DNA of 64,000 nt, from assembly GCF_013267355.1 (NCBI RefSeq), contig NZ_CP053985.1, positions 6,882,001 through 6,946,000 of the forward strand, in the 5' to 3' direction. A program made the translations under genes and the position numbers. Under the pieces are notes generated by a model that saw nothing but the letters and a program-made list of their open reading frames with translations, did no database searches and was not told the DNA's origin. Positions 19,206-27,799 of this stretch are shown in pieces; the stretch's first letter is position 1, and every line of letters begins with the position of its first letter. The stretch comes from Achromobacter pestifer. GTDB lineage: Bacteria > Pseudomonadota > Gammaproteobacteria > Burkholderiales > Burkholderiaceae_B.

Positions 19206-21377
19206 CTACAGCCCCATCGCCGGGTCCGTCACCGAGGCACGGCCGGTTTCGACGCGGCCGGCAAAGCGGCGCAGATAGGCCGGGTCTTCGGCCAGGCGCA
19301 CGGTGAAGTCGTACCAGCCCTGGCTGCCTTGCAGCGCCCAGTGCTGTTCGACCTGAGCGCCCGCGGGCACCGTGAACTTCCAGCGCTCGTGGTTGGCGTA
19401 GTAGGCGTTGGGCGCAACTTCGAAGGTGCAGGGATTCTTGCCGCCATTGATGAAGCTGACGTAGACATCGCCCTTGGCGATTTCGTAGCAGACGCGGATC
19501 TCGGGCGCCAGCGCCGAACTGCGGGCCAGGGTCAGGTCGCCAGCGAAATGGCGGTGATAGCCGTTGGGGCCCAGCACCCACAGGTCGTACTTGCCGCCGT
19601 CGGCCGCCGTGTCCCAGCTGCCTTCGAGCTGCTTGTCCGGCTCCACCGTGTAGCGGCGCGGCAGGCGCTCCAGGTGCAGGCGGTCATAGACGTGGAACAC
19701 CGCCGCCTGCTTGCCCGTGTTGGAGAACACCAGGCGCATGGCGCCCGTGTCGGGCTGGGCGCGGCCGCTGGTGTGCAGTTCGTAGGGCAAGGCGCGGGAG
19801 TAGCGCACGCCCTGCTCCTGCACCGGCTTGGCCTGGGCGCTGGGGTCGGGCAGCGGCACGGCCTTCAGCGCTTCCTGCGCGCTGCGCTCGCTGTCCGAAC
19901 CCGCGCGGGTCAACAGGTTCAGGTCGGGCAGCTTTTCGCTGTTGGGCGTGGCGAAGTTGAAAGCCGAGGTCATGTCGCCCAGCACGGCGCGGCGCCACGG
20001 GCTGATGTTGTCCTCGGCCACGCCGAAGCGGGCCTCCAGGAAGCGCAGCACCGAGGTGTGGTCGAAGGCCTGGGAATTGACCCAGCCGCCGCGGCTCCAC
20101 GGCGACACCACGTACATCGGCACGCGCGGGCCGGGGCCGTAGACGCGGTCGTCGGCGGCGTCCTGGGCCGAGGCATGCGTGTGGCGCTCCAGGTCCGTGT
20201 TGACGGTGGAGGCGCCAGCCATCGAGCCGTCCGGGTTCAACGAGGGCGCGGCGGGCGGCGGCAGATGGTCGAAGTAGCCGTCGTTCTCGTCGAAGTTGAT
20301 GAGCAGCACGGTCTTGCTCCAGACCTCGGGATTGGCGGTCAGCGCGTCCAGCGTTTCCTGGATGTACCAGGCACCCTGGATCGGGCTGGACGGGCCGGGG
20401 TGCTCGGAGTACGTGGCCGGAGCCACGATCCACGACACCTGCGGCAGCTTGCCGTTGACCGCGTCCTCGCGCAGCGCCTTCAGGAAGCCGCCGTCGGGCA
20501 TGGTGTTGGCCGTGCCCTTGTAGAGCGGGTTGGCGGCGTCCATGGAGGGCGTCCAGGCCGGATACGGCGCGCCGTTGGCGCTGTTGCCGGCCAGCTCGTT
20601 GGCGCGGCGGTACTGCTTGAAGCCTGCCAGCGGGTTGTCGCCGAAGTTCTCGGGCAGGTTCTGATAGACCTTCCAGCTGACGCCGGCTTCCTGCAGGCGC
20701 TCGGGATAGGTCTTCCAGGTCCAGCCGGTGGACGAGGCGCCCAGGCTGTCCCATTGGTTGCGGGTCGAGGGGCCGTTGCCCAAAGCCAGCGGATCATTGG
20801 TGCCGGTCCAGTGGAACAGGCGGTTGGTATTGGTGCCGCCATGCGTTGAGCAGTGGTAGGCGTCGCACAGCGTGAAGGCTTCGGCCAGCGCGAACTGGAA
20901 CTCCACCTCCTTCTTGCGGTAGTAGCCCATGGACTGGTTCTGCTTGTAGCGTGGCCAGTGGTCCATGCGGCCGCCGTCCCAGGCCATCTGCGCGTCCACG
21001 TAGTCGTGCGGCGTGCCGGCCACGCGTTGGGCGTTGCCCTGGGTGCTGTCCAGGTGATACGGCATCACCACGCGGGTGCCGTTGCTCTGTTCCCAGACCG
21101 AGCGCTTTTCGGGCAGCGGGATGGTGATGCGGTCGCCGAAGCCGCGCACGCCCTTGAACGTGCCGAAGTACATGTCGAAGGAGCGGTTTTCCTGCATCAG
21201 GATGACCACGTGCTCGACGTCGTTGATGGTGCCGGTGCGGTTGTTGGCGGGGATGGCCAGCGCGCGGCGGATCGCCGGCGGGAACATCGACAGCGCGGTC
21301 AGGCCCGCGGTCGAGGCGGCTGCGTTGCGCAAGAAGCGGCGCTTGCCGGCGTGGACCTGGTCTTTATCGAACGTCAC
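19206..21377 (-). CDS. Phosphocholine-specific phospholipase C, Tat-exported
   Basis: Secreted phospholipase C of about 723 residues (phosphoesterase family plus C-terminal DUF756 repeats), hydrolysing phosphatidylcholine or sphingomyelin head groups. GTG 21377 is taken as the start because AGGAA lies 8 bases upstream; the longer frame from an upstream ATG lacks this. The leader has the twin-arginine motif KRRFLRNAAASTAG. The catalytic start is HVVILMQENRSFDMYFG; family members usually have His where this has Met after SFD. SPWSRGGWVNSQAFDHTSVL lies at ~410-430. Two beta-rich repeats fill ~500-720. It sits next to the T2SS genes, the route by which such enzymes cross the outer membrane. Confidence 0.92.
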   Translation of the reverse strand: MTFDKDQVHAGKRRFLRNAAASTAGLTALSMFPPAIRRALAIPANNRTGTINDVEHVVILMQENRSFDMYFGTFKGVRGFGDRITIPLPEKRSVWEQSNGTRVVMPYHLDSTQGNAQRVAGTPHDYVDAQMAWDGGRMDHWPRYKQNQSMGYYRKKEVEFQFALAEAFTLCDAYHCSTHGGTNTNRLFHWTGTNDPLALGNGPSTRNQWDSLGASSTGWTWKTYPERLQEAGVSWKVYQNLPENFGDNPLAGFKQYRRANELAGNSANGAPYPAWTPSMDAANPLYKGTANTMPDGGFLKALREDAVNGKLPQVSWIVAPATYSEHPGPSSPIQGAWYIQETLDALTANPEVWSKTVLLINFDENDGYFDHLPPPAAPSLNPDGSMAGASTVNTDLERHTHASAQDAADDRVYGPGPRVPMYVVSPWSRGGWVNSQAFDHTSVLRFLEARFGVAEDNISPWRRAVLGDMTSAFNFATPNSEKLPDLNLLTRAGSDSERSAQEALKAVPLPDPSAQAKPVQEQGVRYSRALPYELHTSGRAQPDTGAMRLVFSNTGKQAAVFHVYDRLHLERLPRRYTVEPDKQLEGSWDTAADGGKYDLWVLGPNGYHRHFAGDLTLARSSALAPEIRVCYEIAKGDVYVSFINGGKNPCTFEVAPNAYYANHERWKFTVPAGAQVEQHWALQGSQGWYDFTVRLAEDPAYLRRFAGRVETGRASVTDPAMGL

Positions 21378-21412
21378 GGATTCTATTCCTATGGATCGGG
21401 AGGGAGCGCGGC

Positions 21413-21595
21413 TCAGGGCGCGCAACGCAATTCGGGTTTGACGGGCTCGGGCTTGGGCGTTTCGGGCTGGCCGGTGCCGGGGTCCTTGCCGCCGTCGCTG
21501 TCGCCGTCATCGCCGCCGCACGCGGCCAGCGTGGCGCTCAGCATCAGCACCGCGCCCAGGCGCAGGAAACCGCGCAAGATCATGGACATGTTCAT
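21413..21595 (-). CDS. Small Asp-rich lipoprotein, 60 aa
   Basis: A 60-residue protein with a lipoprotein signal (LGAVLMLSATLAACGG, lipobox LAAC) followed by the acidic stretch GGDDGDSDGG and a Pro/Lys/Glu-rich tail ending ELRCAP. AAGGA lies 7 bases before ATG 21595. It lies between the LamG/phosphodiesterase-like gene (19 bases upstream) and phospholipase C (36 bases downstream), so it is probably cotranscribed. The acidic stretch after the lipid-modified Cys resembles those of its two larger neighbours. Function unknown. Confidence 0.65.
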   Translation of the reverse strand: MNMSMILRGFLRLGAVLMLSATLAACGGDDGDSDGGKDPGTGQPETPKPEPVKPELRCAP

Positions 21596-21613
21596 TTTTC
21601 TATCCTTGGTACA

Positions 21614-23617
21614 TCAGGGAAACAGTTCGGAAACGGACTTGCCGGACAGGGCCAGCGACTTCACCTCGGCTTCGGTGAGCGCGCGCGACCAATAGGCCAG
21701 GTCGTCGAAATACATCGTGTACGGGCCCTTGGTGCCGGCGCAGCAGACGCCATAGGTGCCGCGTCCGTCTTCGTTCAGGCCCAGGTGTGGTCCATAGACG
21801 CCGGCGATCTTGCTCAGGTCGACCGAGCCCGTGCCGATGGTGCGCTGCGAGAAGCCCAGCTCGCTGTCGTAGACGGAGGCCGTCAGGGTCTTGGCCGTCT
21901 TGTTCACGGTCATCGCGACGTAGACCGGCTTATTCGGGGTGAACTTGACGTTGTTGATGTCGACCCGCGAGCCGCCGCCAGCCAGGTTGAAATACAGCAC
22001 TGGACCGGCCCATTGCGCGATGGTGATGCCGGGGTTGCCGCCAGAGTTGTAGTCCTTGTTGCCCAGAATGGAGCGGTCATTGGCAGTGCCGTCGGACTGG
22101 TACCAGAAGCCGATGGTGAAGGCTTGGGCCGCGTCCAGCATGCCTGCCGGATAGTCCAGCTTGAAGCCACCCAGGGCAGCCGCGCCACGGTCGTTCTTGA
22201 ACATCTTGCCGAACACGCCCGCCTCGGCGTAGGCCGGCGCCTGGGTGCCGTCGAACGGCGTGATGGCCCCGCCGCCCGCGGCGATATCGGTCATATTGCC
22301 TTCGAAGGGGAACAGCATCGTCAGGCCGGTGCGCAGCGTAGCCAGCAGCGGCAGCGGCTTGGTGTACGCCACGGTGGTGCGCGCGGCGCTGACCGCGCTG
22401 CCGACCGCCACGCTGTAGTTCAGCGTATGCACGCCCTCGGTGTCGAACTTGAAGCCCCGGTCCACGTACTCGGCGGCCGTGCCGGGCACACGCGCGATCT
22501 CCACGCCGTCGCGGCTGACCACGATGTCGCCGGCGGGTTCGCCCACGCGCACCCAGCTCAGCGTCACGCTCTTGTTGTCGGTCGAGGTGCGGGCCGCGGT
22601 GTGGCGCAACGCCAGCTTGCCGGCAAGCGAGGTGCCCGCCATGTCGTACTTGGCGGCGGCAGGCAGGGCTTTCAGGTGGTCCAGCACCGTCGGCGCGACG
22701 TCGGCCGCGCTGGGAAACGCGTACCAGTTGTTGTCCCACAAACCGTCGAAGGAGGCGTCGTCGGCGCTGCCGCCCAACAGTGCCGGCTGGTTGGCGGCCA
22801 GCAGGATGGTCTTGTTCGAGGACAGGGGACGGCCGTCGCTGGCGCCGGTCTTGCCCAGGCCGTGGCTGGAAGCCAAGATCACCAGCCACTTCTCGCCGGG
22901 ATGCTGCGCCTTGCGGTCGGCGATCTGCTTGGCCAGCACGCCGATGGCGGCGTCGGTCTGGCGGATCGCGCTGTCATAGGCCGAGCCGAAGCCGTTCTCC
23001 GAAGCAACACCCTCCGGCGCGCCGAACTGCGCCACCACCACGTCATAGCCTTCGGTGATGCGGTCGCGCGCCTGGGCTGCGACGCAATCGTCCGCGCCGG
23101 CGCAGTCGGTCAGCGACTGCAGATAGCCCGCATCGCGCTGGCCGGCGATCAGTCCGGCCACCACGGTCGAATTGAAGGCGGCGGCAGTGCGCGCTTCGGG
23201 ACGCGCCTGCTTGACGCGCTGGAACAGGGTCGGCGATTGCAGCGTTTCGCCCTGCACGCTGTAGCGCACGCCGTGCTGATCGGCCCATTGCCCCGTCAAC
23301 AGCGTCGCCCAGCCCGGCGCCAACAGCGTGGGCTGCTGCGTGGGCGCATCCGTCACGCCGCCGGTCCAGGCGCGCGTGGCGTTGAGCTGCGCGATGTTCG
23401 GCAGGAACTTGTCTGCCACGCCGCGGCGCATCGCGTCATAGGTCAGGCCGTCGACGCCGATGAACAGCACCTTGTCGGCGGGCGTCGGGTCCGGCTGGGT
23501 CACCGGCGGCTGGGTCGGCTGTTCGGCGTCGTCGTCATCGTCGCTGCCGCCGCAGCCCGCCAGGGCGCTGGTCGCCAGCAAGGCCGCGCACCATCTTCTC
23601 CAATTCAATGCTTGCAT
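21614..23617 (-). CDS. Phosphodiesterase-like lipoprotein with C-terminal LamG domain
   Basis: Protein of 667 residues. A lipoprotein signal (LLATSALAGCGG) is followed by SDDDDD and a Pro/Thr linker. An alkaline phosphatase-superfamily domain covers ~48-330: VLFIGVDGL with D56, nucleophile-like T105 in PGWATLLTG, then QHG. A LamG/concanavalin-type jelly roll occupies ~420-660. Some expected metal ligands look replaced: ILASSHG (residues ~248-254) stands where most relatives have SDHG, and the D..GH block near residue 200 is FGAPEGVASENG. The domain may therefore be inactive or altered. It is first of a three-gene unit with the small lipoprotein and phospholipase C. Confidence 0.8.
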   Translation of the reverse strand: MQALNWRRWCAALLATSALAGCGGSDDDDDAEQPTQPPVTQPDPTPADKVLFIGVDGLTYDAMRRGVADKFLPNIAQLNATRAWTGGVTDAPTQQPTLLAPGWATLLTGQWADQHGVRYSVQGETLQSPTLFQRVKQARPEARTAAAFNSTVVAGLIAGQRDAGYLQSLTDCAGADDCVAAQARDRITEGYDVVVAQFGAPEGVASENGFGSAYDSAIRQTDAAIGVLAKQIADRKAQHPGEKWLVILASSHGLGKTGASDGRPLSSNKTILLAANQPALLGGSADDASFDGLWDNNWYAFPSAADVAPTVLDHLKALPAAAKYDMAGTSLAGKLALRHTAARTSTDNKSVTLSWVRVGEPAGDIVVSRDGVEIARVPGTAAEYVDRGFKFDTEGVHTLNYSVAVGSAVSAARTTVAYTKPLPLLATLRTGLTMLFPFEGNMTDIAAGGGAITPFDGTQAPAYAEAGVFGKMFKNDRGAAALGGFKLDYPAGMLDAAQAFTIGFWYQSDGTANDRSILGNKDYNSGGNPGITIAQWAGPVLYFNLAGGGSRVDINNVKFTPNKPVYVAMTVNKTAKTLTASVYDSELGFSQRTIGTGSVDLSKIAGVYGPHLGLNEDGRGTYGVCCAGTKGPYTMYFDDLAYWSRALTEAEVKSLALSGKSVSELFP

Positions 23618-23745
23618 GCTTCTCTTCTCTAGTCATGAACAGGGTTTTATGCTGGGCCACATGATGGGCAGCAAAGGTGAAAGCCCCGTGAAGCAAAGAA
23701 GAGAAACCTTGATCGACGGATCAGGATTCTTTTGCGCGCGACGCG

Positions 23746-23774
23746 AAAAAAAACGGCTTCCTGAAGGAAGCCGT
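23746..23774 (-). terminator. Rho-independent terminator of the phoX-like gene
   Basis: ACGGCTTCC-TTCA-GGAAGCCGT read on the minus strand, followed by seven Ts. It lies 36 bases past the stop of the PhoX-like gene and ends that transcript before the next promoter. Confidence 0.9.
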
Positions 23775-23809
23775 GCCAAGACGGCAGGCAAGCTGGGCCT
23801 GGCGCGAGC

Positions 23810-25753
23810 CTAGGCGCCAATCTTGACGCCGGTCAAATAGCCCACCGACGCGCCGAAGCCGTCCTTGTAGTTGGCCTTGACCAGGGGCTCCAGCGTGGGC
23901 CGCACCACCGAGTGCACGCTGCCCCAATCGGCCGCGTGTTGGAAGTTGCTGGTGATGTAGGTCCAGCCGTTGATCTCGTCCACGGCCTGCAGGCCGGTGG
24001 ATTCGGCGGCCACCGGGCAGGACAGCAGGCGCGACAACTGTTTGGTGTCGACGTTGTAGGCCCACAGGAAGTTGTTGACGTGGCCGCCGCTGTCCTCGCC
24101 CACGAACAGCGTGCGCAGCTTCTCCGAGAACTTGAGGTTGTCGGGGTTGGAGATCTTGCCAGCGGCGTGGGTGTTGCCCAGCGCGTCGCGCGCGGCCAGC
24201 ACTTCGCCTATCAGTTCCGGCACCGCGGCCATGTCCACCGGCACCCAGGCGCTGTCGATGGTCTTGCCGTCGGTGTCGACCTGGCCTTCCTTCATGTGCA
24301 GCTGGTAGACCGCGCCGGCCGCCGGGCCTTCGACCTTGAAGCCAGGCGACAGGCCGTCGGTCATCGAGCTGTCCACGCGCGACATCGCGCTGTAGGCGAT
24401 CTTGTCCTTGGCGTTGACGGTGGTGCCTTCCATCTTGGAGAAGGCCAGCGTGCCGCCCACCATGGCAGCGTAGCGGTGGGTTTCCAGAAAGGCCGCGGCC
24501 ACGTTGCGGCCAGGCTGCAGCTTGACCCAGTTGTCCTTGCCGGAATAGCGGATCTTGGTGAAGGCGGCATCCAGCGGGTCGGCGGTGCGCACGTCCATGA
24601 TGTCGGCGGCGCTCAACTGGTCGGCCAGCGCCTGCACGTCGGCGCTGGTCGCATGGCCCAGCTTGATCCAGCTCAGCGTGCCAGCGCCGGGGCCCGCGCC
24701 CGAAGTCTGGTTCCATTTGGCCACGTACAGCGTGCCGGCCGACAGATCGGCCTTGCGGTCGGCCACGAACATGAACAAACCGCCGTTGGTGGCGTCGTCG
24801 CCCATCAGCGCGGTGCGCTGGTCCGGCATGACCTGGACCAGTTCATGCGAGATGCGGCCCATGCAATAGTGCTTCTTGATGGTGCCGGTGCCGTCCGGAT
24901 TGACGGTGACTTCGGGCATGTGGCCGTAGTGGTAGGGATTGGCCTTGGCCGGATCGCCGTAGAGATTCTGGCTGTAGGTCTTGAATGAGGACGAGGCCTT
25001 GGCCGTGGTGGCGTCGGGCTCGTACTCTTCGCTGGACAGGTGGGTGTTCCAGGGCGAGAGGCTCGCGCCACAGGTGATCCACAGGCCATGCACCGACGAC
25101 GTGTCCACGGTGTGGTACTTAACCAGGCTGAGCTTGCCCGTGTTGGGGTCCTGCGACAGCGTCAGTACCGCGATCTGCGACGGCAGCAGGCCGTACATGT
25201 CCTTGCCGGCCTGGTCCATGGACTGGTACTCGAACTGCACCACCGCGTACAGCGCGTTGCCGGCCACGCCCGCCACCTTGGTCGGTTCCGACAAGGACAG
25301 CAGCGACATGCCGTCCGGACAGTTCGAGAAGAACTGCCGCGCCCGGGCGGGCACCGAATTGTCGACGATGGGCGCGCCGGCCAGGTTGTAGTAGCCGCCG
25401 GCGACCACGGTGCCGCCCTTGCCGTCCGGCACGGCGTCGCCCGTCATGAAGAAGGGCTCGTAGCCCAGCTCGACGCTGCGCTTGGAGCCGTCGCTGAACG
25501 TCAGCTCCAGCGCCGAGGCCACGGTGGTGCGCGCCATCAGCTCAGGCTGGGACAGCGAGGGCGCGGCCATGGACGTGAAGGAGGCGGACTTGAAAGTGAC
25601 CGGCGTGACGGGCGGCGCGCTGTCGTCGTCATCGTCGCTGGAATTACAGCCGGCCAGCAGCGCGGCCAGGCTGACGCCGCCCAGCGGCAGCATCGGCGCG
25701 CCTCCCAGCATTTTCAGGAGTCGGCGGCGATTGGCTTGGTTCAGGTCTTGCAT
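23810..25753 (-). CDS. PhoX-family (DUF839) phosphatase, Tat/lipoprotein leader
   Basis: Alkaline phosphatase-type protein of 647 residues in the PhoX/DUF839 family; PhoX enzymes use calcium and iron to release phosphate from esters. The leader has NRRRLLKMLGG, a Tat-like motif, then LAALLAGCNSSDDDDD, a lipobox followed by poly-Asp. The DUF839 blocks are clear (GYEPFFMTGDAVPDGKGG, ARARQFFSNCPDG, ISNPDNLKFSEKLRTLFVGED). ATG 25753 was chosen because it gives the leader and has GGGA upstream; the longer frame to 26443 has no similarity. It is divergent from gspC, with Pho-box-like sites in between. Exact substrate unknown. Confidence 0.88.
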   Translation of the reverse strand: MQDLNQANRRRLLKMLGGAPMLPLGGVSLAALLAGCNSSDDDDDSAPPVTPVTFKSASFTSMAAPSLSQPELMARTTVASALELTFSDGSKRSVELGYEPFFMTGDAVPDGKGGTVVAGGYYNLAGAPIVDNSVPARARQFFSNCPDGMSLLSLSEPTKVAGVAGNALYAVVQFEYQSMDQAGKDMYGLLPSQIAVLTLSQDPNTGKLSLVKYHTVDTSSVHGLWITCGASLSPWNTHLSSEEYEPDATTAKASSSFKTYSQNLYGDPAKANPYHYGHMPEVTVNPDGTGTIKKHYCMGRISHELVQVMPDQRTALMGDDATNGGLFMFVADRKADLSAGTLYVAKWNQTSGAGPGAGTLSWIKLGHATSADVQALADQLSAADIMDVRTADPLDAAFTKIRYSGKDNWVKLQPGRNVAAAFLETHRYAAMVGGTLAFSKMEGTTVNAKDKIAYSAMSRVDSSMTDGLSPGFKVEGPAAGAVYQLHMKEGQVDTDGKTIDSAWVPVDMAAVPELIGEVLAARDALGNTHAAGKISNPDNLKFSEKLRTLFVGEDSGGHVNNFLWAYNVDTKQLSRLLSCPVAAESTGLQAVDEINGWTYITSNFQHAADWGSVHSVVRPTLEPLVKANYKDGFGASVGYLTGVKIGA

Positions 25754-25827
25754 GCGGGTGTTCCCTGTTGGAGAGGAGGTCTGCCCGGCTTCGGCATCCG
25801 GACTTGAGCGCATGCTAGACATGGGGC

Positions 25828-25845
25828 ATGTACGAACGATGACAG
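25828..25845 (-). promoter_or_regulatory. Pho-box-like site upstream of phoX-like gene
   Basis: On the minus strand CTGTCATCGTTCGTACAT matches the PhoB consensus (two CTGTCAT-type halves 11 bases apart) at 12 of 18 positions, the first half perfectly. It lies about 75-92 bases before the phoX-like start. A second CTGTCAT lies at 25896-25902 on the plus strand, facing gspC. Confidence 0.4.
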
Positions 25846-25952
25846 CATGCCCCGCGCGATGGGCGCCGTGGCAAATACCGCCGGCCATCGCAAGCCTGTC
25901 ATGTAGCAACGCTATAGTCGGCCCGTCGCAACCCGCCCTGCCCATCCGTTCC

Positions 25953-26387
25953 ATGCTCCTGTCCCTGCGCCCGAACCTGCCCGCCGCGTTCCGCGTTCTT
26001 GCCGTGCTGGCCCTGGCCGCAGGCCTGGGCGCATGGGCGTCGATCCTGCTTGCGCCCAAGGCTGGCGCCTTGCCTCCCGCGGTATCGGCAGCCGCGCCGC
26101 GCGCCGCCGACAACACGCCGGTGGCGCTGTGGTTCGGCCGGGACGAGGCCATGCGCACGCAGATCACCGTGCTGGGCGTGATCGCCTCGGGCGCCGACGG
26201 CGCCGCCGTGCTCAGCATCGACGGCGGCCCGCCGTTGGCCTGGCGCGCGGGCGGCGAAGTGGCCCCCGGCATCGTGCTGCGCGAAGTCGCCGCGGACGCC
26301 GTGACGGTGGAACAGGCTGGGCGCGCCAGCCGCCTGCCTGCCCCGGCCGCCCTGCCCGCGCCCGCTGGCATATCGCGCGAAAAGTAG
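25953..26387 (+). CDS. gspC: Type II secretion protein GspC (short form)
   Basis: Inner-membrane clamp protein of 144 residues. It has one N-terminal membrane segment (FRVLAVLALAAGLGAWASILL) and the periplasmic homology region (VLGVIASGADGAAVLSIDGGPPLAW, split here as VLGVIASGADG and AAVLSIDGG), which binds the secretin. It ends soon after this region and lacks the PDZ or coiled-coil part of longer GspC proteins. It is the first T2SS gene on this strand, 134 bases before gspG. The identification is supported by position as well as sequence. Confidence 0.8.
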   Translation: MLLSLRPNLPAAFRVLAVLALAAGLGAWASILLAPKAGALPPAVSAAAPRAADNTPVALWFGRDEAMRTQITVLGVIASGADGAAVLSIDGGPPLAWRAGGEVAPGIVLREVAADAVTVEQAGRASRLPAPAALPAPAGISREK

Positions 26388-26520
26388 GCCGCGCCGCAGG
26401 CGCTGCGATGCGCACGCTGCGCGCAGGTCCGGCCTTGCCACATTTGGCGGCGGCGTCCGTATTGCTGTCATATTTCATGTCCACAATCCTCCGCTTCTAC
26501 TGAAAGACCGGAGTCATCAA

Positions 26521-26949
26521 GTGCGTCAGTTACCGCGCGGGCTTGCCCGCCAGCAAGGTTTCACCCTCATCGAGATCATGGTGGTGATAGTGATCATGGG
26601 GATACTTGCGGCGCTGATCGTTCCCCGCGTGCTGGACCGTCCCGACCAGGCCCGCCAGGTCGCCGCGCGCCAGGACATCGCCGGCATCATGCAGGCCTTG
26701 AAGCTGTATCGGCTGGACAACGGCCGCTACCCCAGCACCGCGCAGGGCTTGCGCGCGCTGGTGCAGAAGCCCGAGGGCGTGAACAACTGGCGCGGCTACC
26801 TGGACAAGCTGCCCAACGATCCCTGGGGCCACCCCTATCAATACCTGAGCCCCGGCGTCAAAGGCGATATCGACGTGTTCTCGTTCGGCGCCGACAACAA
26901 GCCCGGCGGAGAAAGCGGCGATGCCGACATCGGCTCCTGGGAACTCTGA
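26521..26949 (+). CDS. gspG: Type II secretion major pseudopilin GspG
   Basis: Major pseudopilin of 142 residues. The prepilin peptidase site is QQG-FTLIEIMVVIVIMGILAAL, cut after Gly, with Glu at +5. The C-terminal region has the family signature RYPSTAQGLRALVQ and NDPWGHPYQYLSPG, including the calcium-loop region near the end. The start is GTG with GGAG 8 bases upstream. It overlaps gspH by 29 bases. Confidence 0.97.
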   Translation: MRQLPRGLARQQGFTLIEIMVVIVIMGILAALIVPRVLDRPDQARQVAARQDIAGIMQALKLYRLDNGRYPSTAQGLRALVQKPEGVNNWRGYLDKLPNDPWGHPYQYLSPGVKGDIDVFSFGADNKPGGESGDADIGSWEL

Positions 26950-27409
26950 GCGCGGCTTCACGCTGGTGGAAGTCCTGGTGGTGCTGGTGATCGTGGCGAT
27001 CGCGGCCAGCATGGTGAGCCTGTCCGTGGGCCGCGGCGAGAACCGTCTGCGCGGCGATGCCCAGCGCCTGGCCGACGCCTTCACCGTGGCTCAGAGCGAG
27101 GCCCGCAGCGACGGCCGTCCCATCCGCTGGCTGGCCAGCGGCCAGGGCTGGTCGTTCGAACGCCAGGGACGGCTGCCAGGCCTGAGCGCCGAGGACGACA
27201 GGCCGCTGCCGCCGGACCGGCTGGAACGCGACGAGGTGCTGCGCCCGCAATCCTGGTCGGTGGCGCCGGTGGCGCTGCGGCTCGATCCGGACCGGCCGCT
27301 GGTGTTCAACACGGAATGGGTCGCCGCGCCCATCACCCTGACGCTGAGCGCGGGCGATGCCCGCGTCACGCTGCTGCGCGACGCCGCAGGCCGCTATGAA
27401 ATTCAATGA
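26921..27409 (+). CDS. gspH: Type II secretion minor pseudopilin GspH
   Basis: Minor pseudopilin of 162 residues with peptidase site ERG-FTLVEVLVVLVIVAIAA. The GspH-type body contains FTVAQSEARSDGRPIRW. It overlaps the end of gspG by 29 bases and gspI by 14, indicating translational coupling. It joins the pseudopilus tip. Confidence 0.94.
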   Translation: MPTSAPGNSERGFTLVEVLVVLVIVAIAASMVSLSVGRGENRLRGDAQRLADAFTVAQSEARSDGRPIRWLASGQGWSFERQGRLPGLSAEDDRPLPPDRLERDEVLRPQSWSVAPVALRLDPDRPLVFNTEWVAAPITLTLSAGDARVTLLRDAAGRYEIQ

Positions 27410-27797
27410 ACCGCCCCGCCCGCCCGACCGGCAGCGCGGGTTCACGCTGATCGAGGTGCTGGTGGCCCTGGCCATCATCGCCGTCGCCATGGGCGCCGCC
27501 CTGCGCGCAACCGGCGTCATGGCGGAGAACAACCGCGCCCTGCAGGACAAGACGCTGGCGCTGCTGGCCGCGCAGAACGCACTGGCCCAGCTGCGGCTGG
27601 AACAGGCCCTGCCGCGCGCCGGCACGCGCAGCACGCCCTGTCCGCAAGGCGGCCGCGCCCTGCAATGCGAAATGGAGTTTACGAATTCGATGAACCGCAG
27701 CTTCCGCCAGGTATCGGTCAAGGTGCGCGACGCGGGCGCGGCGCAGCCGGCTACCATCCTGCTACAACTGGACGGCCTGCTGTCCAGCCTGCGATAG
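27396..27797 (+). CDS. gspI: Type II secretion minor pseudopilin GspI
   Basis: Minor pseudopilin of 133 residues with peptidase site QRG-FTLIEVLVALAIIAVAMGA and the GspI signature LAAQNALAQLRLE. The two cysteines around CPQGGRALQC may form a disulfide. ATG 27396 was chosen for the short leader; the open frame extends 13 codons upstream. It sits two bases before gspJ. Confidence 0.94.
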   Translation: MKFNEPPRPPDRQRGFTLIEVLVALAIIAVAMGAALRATGVMAENNRALQDKTLALLAAQNALAQLRLEQALPRAGTRSTPCPQGGRALQCEMEFTNSMNRSFRQVSVKVRDAGAAQPATILLQLDGLLSSLR

Positions 27798-27799
27798 CC

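Noticed and set aside
25754..26443. N-terminal extension of the PhoX-like protein to 877 residues
   Set aside because: It would be antisense to gspC and puts the Tat/lipoprotein leader in the middle of the protein.
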